DNA of 14,758 bases. It comes from an uncultured Persicitalea sp. (GTDB lineage Bacteria > Bacteroidota > Bacteroidia > Cytophagales > Spirosomataceae). A program made the translations under genes and the position numbers. The stretch is from NCBI GenBank assembly GCA_950075905.1, contig CATMVR010000038.1:1-14758 (forward strand), in the 5' to 3' direction. The notes below the pieces were generated by a model. That model did no database searches. It saw only the letters and a program-made list of their open reading frames with translations, and was not told the DNA's origin. Below, one piece after another: positions 8,747 to 14,758 of this stretch (within the stretch, counting starts at the first letter, position 1; every line of letters begins with the position of its first letter).

Positions 8747-8774
8747 GGTTTTTTTTCATTGGCTGAAAAAGGAC

Positions 8775-8784
8775 TTTGGCCAAA
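8775..8784. promoter_or_regulatory. Perfect 10-bp palindrome upstream of the SusC1 promoter
   Basis: TTTGGCCAAA is a perfect dyad lying about 30 bp upstream of the candidate -33 box. Its half-site TTGGC/GCCAA is the same pentamer clustered upstream of SusC2. It is a plausible operator for a dimeric regulator, but a 10-bp palindrome is short and could be chance. Confidence 0.25.
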
Positions 8785-8855
8785 TGAACGATAAAGAGAG
8801 GAGAATTGCCGGATCGGGTAGATTATTAACGTACGAGGTGAGATTATGTTTGATC

Positions 8856-8892
8856 CATAAAAAGGAAAAGCACCCTTTGGGAGGGTGCTTTT
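8856..8892 (-). terminator. Intrinsic terminator of the SusCD2 operon
   Basis: A perfect 11-bp stem pairs AAAAGCACCCT (8866-8876) with AGGGTGCTTTT (8882-8892) around a five-base loop. On the minus strand the stem is followed by CCTTTTTA. It lies about 25 bp beyond the SusD2 stop codon. This makes SusC2-SusD2 a separate transcription unit from the SusC1 operon. Confidence 0.88.
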
Positions 8893-8915
8893 CGCAAAAT
8901 CAAAGGCTGGCAGGA

Positions 8916-10268
8916 TCAGTAGCCGGCGTTTTGTTCCAGGTTGCTGTTGGCGTCGATTTCCCGGCGAGGAATCGGGAAAATCAGCTTGGGCGAATTGTAG
9001 GGCAGGGCACCTACGTTGCTTCTGGTGCGCTTGAGGTCATACAGCTGCAGTCCTTCAAAGGCCAGTTCGAGCCGGCGTTCCCGCAGGATGTTGTTGAGGG
9101 TCACCGTCGTCAGCGGAGCCAGGCCGGCCCGGGTACGAATCCGGTTGATGTCTGCCAGAGGCGCAGCCCCGATGCTGGAATTGTTGCGCAGGTTGGCCTC
9201 GGCCCGGATCAGGTACATTTCGGCCAGGCGAAGTACCTTGATATTGCCGTACTGATTGATCCATTTTGCGGTATATATGCCATTGCCATCGTCATAAAAC
9301 AGCTGTCCGCGCAAATCATCGGCTGTGTACAGATTCAGGTGGGCATCCTCGATCAGGATATCGCCCCGCCCGCCGTAATCTGCCGAAGCAAAGAACGTAT
9401 TTAGGTTGTTTACTCCGTCCTGATCAGTCACCTGCACCGAGAAGATATCTTCGGCGGTATTGACGCCATTCTGATTGATGCGCAAATCAAACACATCTTC
9501 AATAGGTACCAGTGAGTAGCGTCCCGAGGAAATCACCCGGGTAGCCGCGGTGGCGGCGTCGGCGTAGCGTCCCTGCAGTAGGTACACCCGCGCCAACAGG
9601 GCGGCGGCGGCTCCTTTGGTAGTAAAGAAGCTATTGCTGGCGGGAAGGGCCGTTTCGGCCTGGGTCAGATCCTGGATAATCTGCGTGTACACTTCGGCCA
9701 CGGTATTGCGGCTTACCTTGGATGCTTCGGTGATTTCGGTGGTAGGTTCCAGAATCAGCGGCACGCCCGGGTTGGCAGAAGGAGTACCGTCGGTCCAGGC
9801 CTTGGCGTATTGCTGTATCAGGGCAAAGTACACCAGTCCGCGGATGAACTTGGCCTCGCCTTCCACCCGGCTGCGATTGGCGTTGGTCACTACGTCGAGG
9901 TTATCGAGTACGTTGTTTGCTATATTGATAGTGCGGTACGAATCCAGCCAGGTAGAAGCCGCCTGATCGTTGTCTACCAGCAGGCTTTTCCGGAAGATCT
10001 GATCAGGAGCCACAAAGGTACCGTCCCAGAAAATCTCCCCGTTGTCGCCCAGGAGTTCGGCGTCGCGGATGATATTGCCACCGTATACATCGCCATCTCC
10101 CAGGGCATCATAGGCACCCACGAGCAGGGCTTCTACGTCGCCGGAAGTAGCCACGGCCGAGCCGGCGTCGATGGTGTTCACGGGTTTTACGTCCAGTTGG
10201 CTGTTGCAGGCCGTCAGTAGGAGGGCCCCGGTAGCCAGCGTAAGCATTTGTTTTACGATATATCTCAT
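8916..10268 (-). CDS. SusD/RagB-family outer-membrane nutrient-binding lipoprotein (SusD2)
   Basis: The product has 450 residues. A compact lipoprotein signal (MRYIVKQMLTLATGALLLTAC) places the lipid cysteine at 21. An N-terminal SusD-like region follows, with the helix carrying EAKFIRGLVYFALIQQY, then TPR-type helices (GAAAALLARVYLLQGRYADA) and the C-terminal SusD signature. That signature, FEGLQLYDLKR at 404-414, lacks the usual aromatic RWYDL form seen in SusD1. The end NLEQNAGY is typical. It starts 37 bp after the SusC2 stop and is followed by a strong terminator, so it closes a two-gene operon. It should act as the surface lid of the SusC2 channel. The substrate is unknown, and no enzyme gene accompanies the pair inside the window. 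Confidence 0.95.
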   Translation of the reverse strand: MRYIVKQMLTLATGALLLTACNSQLDVKPVNTIDAGSAVATSGDVEALLVGAYDALGDGDVYGGNIIRDAELLGDNGEIFWDGTFVAPDQIFRKSLLVDNDQAASTWLDSYRTINIANNVLDNLDVVTNANRSRVEGEAKFIRGLVYFALIQQYAKAWTDGTPSANPGVPLILEPTTEITEASKVSRNTVAEVYTQIIQDLTQAETALPASNSFFTTKGAAAALLARVYLLQGRYADAATAATRVISSGRYSLVPIEDVFDLRINQNGVNTAEDIFSVQVTDQDGVNNLNTFFASADYGGRGDILIEDAHLNLYTADDLRGQLFYDDGNGIYTAKWINQYGNIKVLRLAEMYLIRAEANLRNNSSIGAAPLADINRIRTRAGLAPLTTVTLNNILRERRLELAFEGLQLYDLKRTRSNVGALPYNSPKLIFPIPRREIDANSNLEQNAGY

Positions 10269-10305
10269 TTTCTTGATGTCTGTTTTTTTAGTGAATCTTA
10301 CCTGA

Positions 10306-13300
10306 TCAGAAGCCCAGATTGATACCTACAATGATGGTTTTGGCCTGAGGTGCGGAATAAAAGTCGTTGCCCAGCCCAATGTTTCCGGCCACGTAGTCGG
10401 CATTTACCTCAGGGTCCCAACCGGTGTAGTTGGTAAAGGTAAGCAGGTTCTGACCCGTCACGTACAAGCGCACACGATCCATTTTGATGCGGTTGGTGAG
10501 TGACGAAGGCAGTGTGTAAGAGAGCGTGGCGGTTCTCAGACGAACATAGTCGCCATTTTGCAGGTAGCGCGACGACTCGGCCGTACCGTTGGCGTCGAAA
10601 AGGCGAGCTTGGGGTACACTGGTAATGTCGCCGGGCTGCTGCCAGCGGTTGAGCTGATCGGTGGTTTGGTTATCGAAGAAATCGCCATTTGCCGACTGGA
10701 ATTTACCCCCACCGTTGTAGATGTCATTACCAAACTGTCCCTGAAACAGGAAGTTCAGTTCAATGTTCTTGTAAGACAAACTGTTGGTAACACCACCGAT
10801 CAGACGAGGGTTGGGGTTGCCAATAACTACCCGCTGCGCCTGGTTAGGATTGTTGGTGGTATTCCGGTCCAGCGATCCATCGGGACGCTCATCGTTGATA
10901 TAGTAGAGCGCGTCGCCGTTCTGTGGGTCAACACCCGCGTACTCAATGGCGTAAAACACACCAATGGGCTGGCCCTCTACGGCCCGGTTTACAAAGCCAC
11001 CTTCGATTACCTGGCCATCCAGGTCCAGAATCTTGTTGCGGTTGGCCGCCAGGTTGAGGCTGGTGTTCCACTTAAACGCCCCGGTCGTGTTCTCCGAGTT
11101 TAGTACAAACTCCCAGCCCTTGTTTTCCAGGGTACCTACGTTGCGCAGCTGCGTGCGGAAACCGGAAGTGCCCGGTACGTTTACGTTCAGCAGCAGGTCG
11201 CGGGTGTTTTTGATGTAGTAGTCTACTTCGCCGGAAATACGTCCGCCGAAGAAGCCAAATTCCAACCCAACGTCAGTTTGGGTGGTCTGCTCCCAGCGCA
11301 GATCGGGGTTTTCGATCTGGGTGGGGCTTTGGCCTGGTACACCGGCGTAGCCTGAGCTACCGCTATACAGTCCGTAAGAGGCAAAGTTGCCTATCTCGGC
11401 ATTTCCCGTCAGACCGTAGCTGGCCCGGAGTTTCAGGAGGCTAAGGGAAGGCAAGCCCTGCATGAACGACTCGTCGCTGATAACCCAGCCTACCGAAGCC
11501 GCGGGAAAGAAGCCGTAGCGGTTGTTTTCGCCAAAGCGCGACGACCCGTCGATACGTCCACTTACCGACAGCAGATACTTGCCATCAAAGCGGTAGTTGG
11601 CCCGACCAAAATAGGAGAGGAAGCTGTAATTGCTTCCCGACGAGCTGCCGCCAGTGATACGGGCCGCCGCGGTAATTTTCTGGTAGGCATTGGAAGGAAA
11701 CTCCTGCCCGGTCACCTGATTGTACGTAGCCTCTGACTTCTGGAATGACATACCTACCGTAGCATCCACATCATGCTTTTCGGCAAAGGTACTGCCCAGC
11801 GTAAAGAAGTTGTTGGTGGTATAATTGGTAATTTGCCCCCACGAGCTGAAGCCCAGTCCGTTGGGAGCCCCCGTATTCCGTGCGGTTTCTTTACCGAAGT
11901 ACTGCTCTTCGTTCAGATTGTACAGGTCAGTACCCCATTCGGAACGAAATTTGAGCCAGTTGGTAAATTTGTATTCTCCGAAGATATTACCAATGGTACG
12001 GTACGAAGTAGATACGTTGGACGAGAAATCGCGGTTGAGCAGGGGGTTGTAGTACAATGTGTAGTTTCCGCTCAATTGATCAGTTCTTGGGTCAATGATT
12101 GGCGTAATGGGGGGCAGGGCCACCATCTGCAAAGGCGTTGAAAAGGAGTTGTCGTTGGCAAGGCGGCCATTGACGGTACGGGCTACATTCACATTGACGC
12201 CCAGCGTCAGGTTGTCGGTGGCCTTGTGGTCGAGGTTGATGCGCCCACTCAGACGCTTAAATGAGTTACTGATCAGGATTCCCTGCTGGTCGAGATACTG
12301 GCCCGACACAAAAAAGCGGGTTTTGGCATCGCCACCGCTGGCGCTGATGTCAAACTGTCCCATGGGGGCTTTCTGGAAAGCCTCAGCCTGCCAGTCGGTG
12401 TCGTATTCGCCATTGCGCCAGCCCGCTTCGTTGCCGGCCGCATAGCGCGTAAAACGGTTGTATGTGCTACCGGTCAGGTAGTTGGAGGGTAGGTAACCTA
12501 AGTCGATGCCATTCTGTACGGCTTCGGAAAATAGCTCCACGTACTGCTCTGTATTGAGCCAATCGCGCAGGTTGGTAGGCGTGCTGCTGCCCATTTGGTA
12601 ACCCACGCTGAACTTCGTTTTGCCGGTTTTGCCGGTTTTTGTGGTAATCAGTACCACGCCGTTGGAGGCCCGTGAGCCGTAGATAGCAGCAGCCGAGGCA
12701 TCTTTCAGAATCTCGATTGACTCAATGTCGTTGAAGTTAATGTCGGCGAGGGGGTTCTGGGGAGCCGTGCTGGTTCCCTGGTTGGAGGTAGTGAGTGGAA
12801 TACCATCCAGTACGTACAGGGGCTCATTGCTGGCTGTTACCGACGATGATCCCCGGATACGCATCTGAATCCCCTGACCAAGCTTGCCGTTGAGGGAGGT
12901 AATCTGCACCCCGGCGGCCCGGCCCTGCAAAGCCTGCTCAAAAGTAGTAACGGGCGTATTGGCTATTTCGGCTCCGCTTACCTTGGCAATGTTGCCGGTC
13001 AGGTTTCTTTTGGACTGGGTACCGTAACCCGTTACGACCACTTCACTGAGGGCACGGGTGTCGGCCTGCAGTTGTACATTGATAGTACTTCGGTTATTAA
13101 CAGGTACCTCCTGGGAAACCAGTCCTACGAAACTAAATACCAACGTGGCATTTGGAGATGCGTTGAGCGTAAAATTGCCGGATGCATCCGTTTGGGTACC
13201 GCGTGTGGTACCTTTTACCTGTACACTCACCCCGGGTAGGGAAGTGCCGTCTTCGGCGGAAGTGACAGTACCTGAAACTTTAAAATCCTGCGCCAGTACA

Positions 13301-13353
13301 ACTGACCAGGAAGCAAAGAGACAGAAAAGAAGGAGTAAACCATTTTTCTTCAT
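10306..13353 (-). CDS. SusC/RagA-family TonB-linked outer-membrane transporter (SusC2)
   Basis: The product has 1015 residues. I chose the start at 13353 because it gives a clean signal peptide (MKKNGLLLLF..., cleavage near VVLA-Q at 21). An in-frame ATG at 13410 would add 19 unlikely residues. Domains: a carboxypeptidase-regulatory-like domain (about 24-97), a Ton-box-like EVVVTGYG at 104-111, a plug with LQGRAAGVQI, RIRGSSSVTASNEPLYVLDG and LKDASAAAIYGSRASNGVVLITTK, then the beta-barrel ending in NLGF. There is no STN domain. It is a paralogue of SusC1 with the same architecture but clearly divergent barrel sequence, which fits a different ligand. No convincing TTTG/TAnnTTTG promoter is visible close upstream. 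The leader region instead holds a terminator-like hairpin (13467-13509), so expression may be controlled there. Confidence 0.95.
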   Translation of the reverse strand: MKKNGLLLLFCLFASWSVVLAQDFKVSGTVTSAEDGTSLPGVSVQVKGTTRGTQTDASGNFTLNASPNATLVFSFVGLVSQEVPVNNRSTINVQLQADTRALSEVVVTGYGTQSKRNLTGNIAKVSGAEIANTPVTTFEQALQGRAAGVQITSLNGKLGQGIQMRIRGSSSVTASNEPLYVLDGIPLTTSNQGTSTAPQNPLADINFNDIESIEILKDASAAAIYGSRASNGVVLITTKTGKTGKTKFSVGYQMGSSTPTNLRDWLNTEQYVELFSEAVQNGIDLGYLPSNYLTGSTYNRFTRYAAGNEAGWRNGEYDTDWQAEAFQKAPMGQFDISASGGDAKTRFFVSGQYLDQQGILISNSFKRLSGRINLDHKATDNLTLGVNVNVARTVNGRLANDNSFSTPLQMVALPPITPIIDPRTDQLSGNYTLYYNPLLNRDFSSNVSTSYRTIGNIFGEYKFTNWLKFRSEWGTDLYNLNEEQYFGKETARNTGAPNGLGFSSWGQITNYTTNNFFTLGSTFAEKHDVDATVGMSFQKSEATYNQVTGQEFPSNAYQKITAAARITGGSSSGSNYSFLSYFGRANYRFDGKYLLSVSGRIDGSSRFGENNRYGFFPAASVGWVISDESFMQGLPSLSLLKLRASYGLTGNAEIGNFASYGLYSGSSGYAGVPGQSPTQIENPDLRWEQTTQTDVGLEFGFFGGRISGEVDYYIKNTRDLLLNVNVPGTSGFRTQLRNVGTLENKGWEFVLNSENTTGAFKWNTSLNLAANRNKILDLDGQVIEGGFVNRAVEGQPIGVFYAIEYAGVDPQNGDALYYINDERPDGSLDRNTTNNPNQAQRVVIGNPNPRLIGGVTNSLSYKNIELNFLFQGQFGNDIYNGGGKFQSANGDFFDNQTTDQLNRWQQPGDITSVPQARLFDANGTAESSRYLQNGDYVRLRTATLSYTLPSSLTNRIKMDRVRLYVTGQNLLTFTNYTGWDPEVNADYVAGNIGLGNDFYSAPQAKTIIVGINLGF

Positions 13354-13466
13354 ACTTACTGAGTTAGGTTTGGTTTGTTGGGAAAATAAAAAAAACACAA
13401 AAAACGACATATAAAGAGGAGGCTTGCCAAGTACTGTCTCTCTATGCCAAATAAATGCTAATTTCT

Positions 13467-13509
13467 TAAAAAACTGCTATTTACAGAAATTGGCACCTTA
13501 AAATAGCAG
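13467..13509 (-). terminator. Terminator-like hairpin in or before the SusC2 leader
   Basis: On the minus strand a 9-bp perfect stem pairs CTGCTATTT (13509-13501) with AAATAGCAG (13482-13474) around an 18-base loop, followed at once by TTTTTTAAG (from 13473). The stem is only about one third GC, so it is weaker than the other two terminators here. It lies about 115-155 bp upstream of the SusC2 start codon. It could end transcription coming from the glycosyltransferase side or act as an attenuator in a SusC2 leader. Confidence 0.42.
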
Positions 13510-13689
13510 AATGTTTAAAAAAGATGTTGGATACTTTACAAAAAAGGCGCTTTGCTCGGAAGAATGATCATGATGGCAGTTGGCATTCCATGTCCGTAAA
13601 CCGCTGGCTTTGTGGAATTGTTTGTTGATAGAGACTAAAATACTACTTTTGAGTCTATTGGTAATCAAAAATTTGTATTGTTTGGTCAT
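13498..13689 (-). CDS. Doubtful small ORF of 63 codons
   Basis: I do not recognise this frame. It begins MTKQYKFLITN, is basic and AT-rich, and shows no signal peptide or clear domain. In its favour, it has an A-rich leader before the ATG, and its stop codon falls in the loop of the terminator-like hairpin. Against it, the composition looks like translated intergenic DNA and no promoter is evident. I list it only so the position is on record. Confidence 0.12.
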   Translation of the reverse strand: MTKQYKFLITNRLKSSILVSINKQFHKASGLRTWNANCHHDHSSEQSAFFVKYPTSFLNILLF

Positions 13690-13704
13690 TTTGCCAACTT
13701 TTTT

Positions 13705-13720
13705 TTGCAGGAAACTGCAA
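13705..13720 (+). other. Small hairpin with GAAA tetraloop
   Basis: TTGCAG (13705-13710) pairs with CTGCAA (13715-13720) around GAAA, a GNRA-type loop when read as plus-strand RNA. The same CTGCA can alternatively pair with TGCAG just downstream (13721-13726 area). No tail or gene is attached to it, and it may be coincidental. Confidence 0.25.
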
Positions 13721-13972
13721 GTGCAGAATATTTAATAGGTACTTGCCTTTTTACTGTAAAATATAATTTAATGTTTTTTTGGGCATGAAACCTTCAATCG
13801 AGCCAATTAACGGCTAAATTTATTGGCCTGCACAGCCAGAAGATAGTACAGCATGCCAAAGTGAGCTTTGTGAAAAAAGGCACGAAAGAGGAATTAGACG
13901 AAACTTGAATTTATCCTACTTCTCTTCTGCGTAAAGATATAATTTACCCCCTCTGGCATTACCCCATTCAGG

Positions 13973-14002
13973 TCAGGCAGACCGAGGCCATTGACTGCCT
14001 GA
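13973..14002 (-). other. Hairpin just past the glycosyltransferase stop
   Basis: TCAGGCAG (13973-13980) pairs with CTGCCTGA (13995-14002) around a 14-base loop. It lies about 15 bp beyond the stop codon of the glycosyltransferase gene, where a 3'-end structure is expected. No U-tract follows on the minus strand, so it is not a standard intrinsic terminator. It may protect the mRNA end or assist factor-dependent termination. Confidence 0.4.
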
Positions 14003-14016
14003 TCAACTACTGACGG

Positions 14017-14758
14017 CTACCAGTATTTTCCGCCTTTTTTGAGCGCAAAGCCCACGCCCCGGCCCGCAATGCGCGCGTGGTTCCAAAGGGTAGGCAGCAA
14101 GCCAAAGTGTTTGCGAAGTACCCGGAAGCGATCTACGAGCGAACGCCGGTGCCGCTTTACCGAAAGCCCCCCCACCAGATACCGGCACAAGACAAAAGGG
14201 AGGTACCGGGTACTGCGCGATCGTTTGAGGCATTCGATTTCCCAGTCAATATCGGCGCTGAGGTTGTTATGGTCGTAGAGCGGCGCTATTGCGCGCTTTA
14301 CCACAAAGGCCTGGTGTGAGATTTTCATGCCCAGGGCCAGGTCGCGCCAGTGGATGTTTTGCGGGAGCGTGTGCGGTGTTACTTCGCTGCGCAGACCCAC
14401 CGGCGTGCCGTCTTCCTGCACAAAAAGCGCGTCGCTGTAATACACATCGGCCTTGCTGTCTTCCATGGCGTGCAGCAGTCGCGATATCACCTGCCCGTCG
14501 TATACCTCGTCGCCCGCATTCAGAAACCAGACATACTCGCCCGTAGCCAGGCTCAGGCCCTTGTTCATGGCGTCGTACAGGCCTCGGTCGGGCTCCGAGA
14601 TAATGCGCTGCAGTAAGGTACTGTACCGTTCGGCAATGCGGAGGGTTTCGTCCTGCGAGGCGCCATCTACCATGATGTACTCGATGCTGTCGGCCACGCC
14701 GGGGACCAGGCGGGCGGCCTTGCCTACGCTTTGGAGCGTTCTTTCGAGGTACTTTCCG
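14017..14758 (-). CDS. Family 2 glycosyltransferase, WcaE-like, N-terminus cut by window edge
   Basis: The frame stays open to the window end, giving 246 visible residues from GKYLERTLQSV, so only about the first 12-15 residues (the initial beta strand) should be missing. An apparent GTG start at 14697 is internal, because the family's conserved first helix lies upstream of it. GT-A fold landmarks are the nucleotide-binding VDGASQDET (residues 30-38), EPDRGLYDAMNKG, the acidic-loop equivalent FLNAGDE, and a later KISHQAF. This pattern matches small family 2 transferases of the WcaE/WcaA kind, which add sugars from nucleotide donors to exopolysaccharide or O-antigen units at the inner face of the cytoplasmic membrane. 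Donor and acceptor cannot be read from sequence. It is separated from SusC2 by about 660 bp and probably belongs to a polysaccharide cluster to the right, unrelated to the import operons. Confidence 0.88.
   Translation of the reverse strand, partial: GKYLERTLQSVGKAARLVPGVADSIEYIMVDGASQDETLRIAERYSTLLQRIISEPDRGLYDAMNKGLSLATGEYVWFLNAGDEVYDGQVISRLLHAMEDSKADVYYSDALFVQEDGTPVGLRSEVTPHTLPQNIHWRDLALGMKISHQAFVVKRAIAPLYDHNNLSADIDWEIECLKRSRSTRYLPFVLCRYLVGGLSVKRHRRSLVDRFRVLRKHFGLLPTLWNHARIAGRGVGFALKKGGKYW

Larger units (their letters stand above)
13354..14016. other. AT-rich 660-bp intergenic region upstream of SusC2
   Basis: No convincing gene lies between the glycosyltransferase stop and SusC2. The stretch is visibly more AT-rich than the coding regions. 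It contains a terminator-like hairpin (13467-13509), a small hairpin with a GAAA loop (13705-13720), a hairpin after the glycosyltransferase (13973-14002), a weak 63-codon frame (13498-13689), a start-less 39-codon plus-strand frame (13789-13905) and six TGCCAA/TTGGCA hexamers. It probably carries the SusC2 promoter and control sites, and may also include decayed sequence. Confidence 0.6.

Noticed and set aside
8634..9404. Plus-strand frame of 256 codons across the SusC1 promoter and SusD2 tail
   Set aside because: It runs through the promoter region and the intrinsic terminator and is antisense to the SusD2 C-terminus. The product has no domain or sensible N-terminus.
13354..13410. Upstream start for SusC2 (ATG at 13410)
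   Set aside because: The added 19 residues precede a complete signal peptide beginning at 13353 and look like translated leader sequence.
13354..13480. TTTATTTG near 13449-13456 as a SusC2 -7 promoter box
   Set aside because: It differs from TAnnTTTG at a key position and has no TTTG at the proper distance upstream, so I did not annotate a promoter.
13411..14016. Insertion sequence, tRNA, CRISPR repeats or attachment site in the long intergenic gap
   Set aside because: I found no transposase frame, terminal inverted repeats, cloverleaf-like sequence or regularly spaced repeats. The repeated hexamers are too short and too irregularly spaced for CRISPR.
14017..14697. Glycosyltransferase starting at the GTG at 14697
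   Set aside because: The frame remains open upstream and encodes the conserved KYLERTLQSV helix of the family, so the gene is partial at the window edge rather than starting there.

Overview
The window looks like chromosomal DNA of a Bacteroidota bacterium. A Cytophagales relative (Spirosoma/Dyadobacter type) is my guess, based on family content, moderate GC and protein style rather than any search. The markers are two SusC/SusD outer-membrane import pairs, several lipoproteins with short lipobox signals, and a secreted protease ending in a type IX secretion (T9SS) sorting domain. Every gene I can support lies on the minus strand, so the window is read from right to left.

Layout from right to left. 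(a) 14758-14017: a family 2 glycosyltransferase cut by the window edge, lacking about its first 12-15 residues. (b) 14016-13354: an AT-rich gap of about 660 bp with no convincing gene. It holds hairpins, one of them terminator-like, and a cluster of TGCCAA/TTGGCA hexamers. (c) 13353-8916: SusC2 and SusD2, a two-gene import operon closed by a strong intrinsic terminator at 8856-8892. (d) 8855-8643: a promoter region with a Bacteroidota-type -33/-7 candidate and a 10-bp palindrome. (e) 8642-316: a probable five-gene operon of SusC1, SusD1, a Calx-beta-like lipoprotein, a lipocalin-like lipoprotein and a large secreted M43 metalloprotease, closed by a bidirectional terminator at 261-306. (f) 1-260: no supported gene, but a strong unexplained hairpin at 69-100.

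How it may work together. SusC is a TonB-dependent outer-membrane channel and SusD is the surface lipoprotein lid that captures substrate. The first locus carries no glycoside hydrolase. Its enzyme is a pappalysin/cytophagalysin-type zinc protease exported by T9SS. This suggests (inference) a protein or peptide utilisation unit: the protease cuts proteins outside the cell, the two accessory lipoproteins and SusD1 bind the products, and SusC1 imports them, in the manner of RagAB-type peptide importers. The second SusC/SusD pair has no enzyme beside it and its substrate cannot be told from the sequence. Neither SusC has an STN domain, and no sigma/anti-sigma, SusR-like or hybrid two-component regulator lies in the window.

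I found no CRISPR array, tRNA, rRNA, insertion sequence or phage gene, and nothing that clearly amounts to a new system. The best leads are the protease-SusCD operon and the regulatory structure upstream of SusC2.
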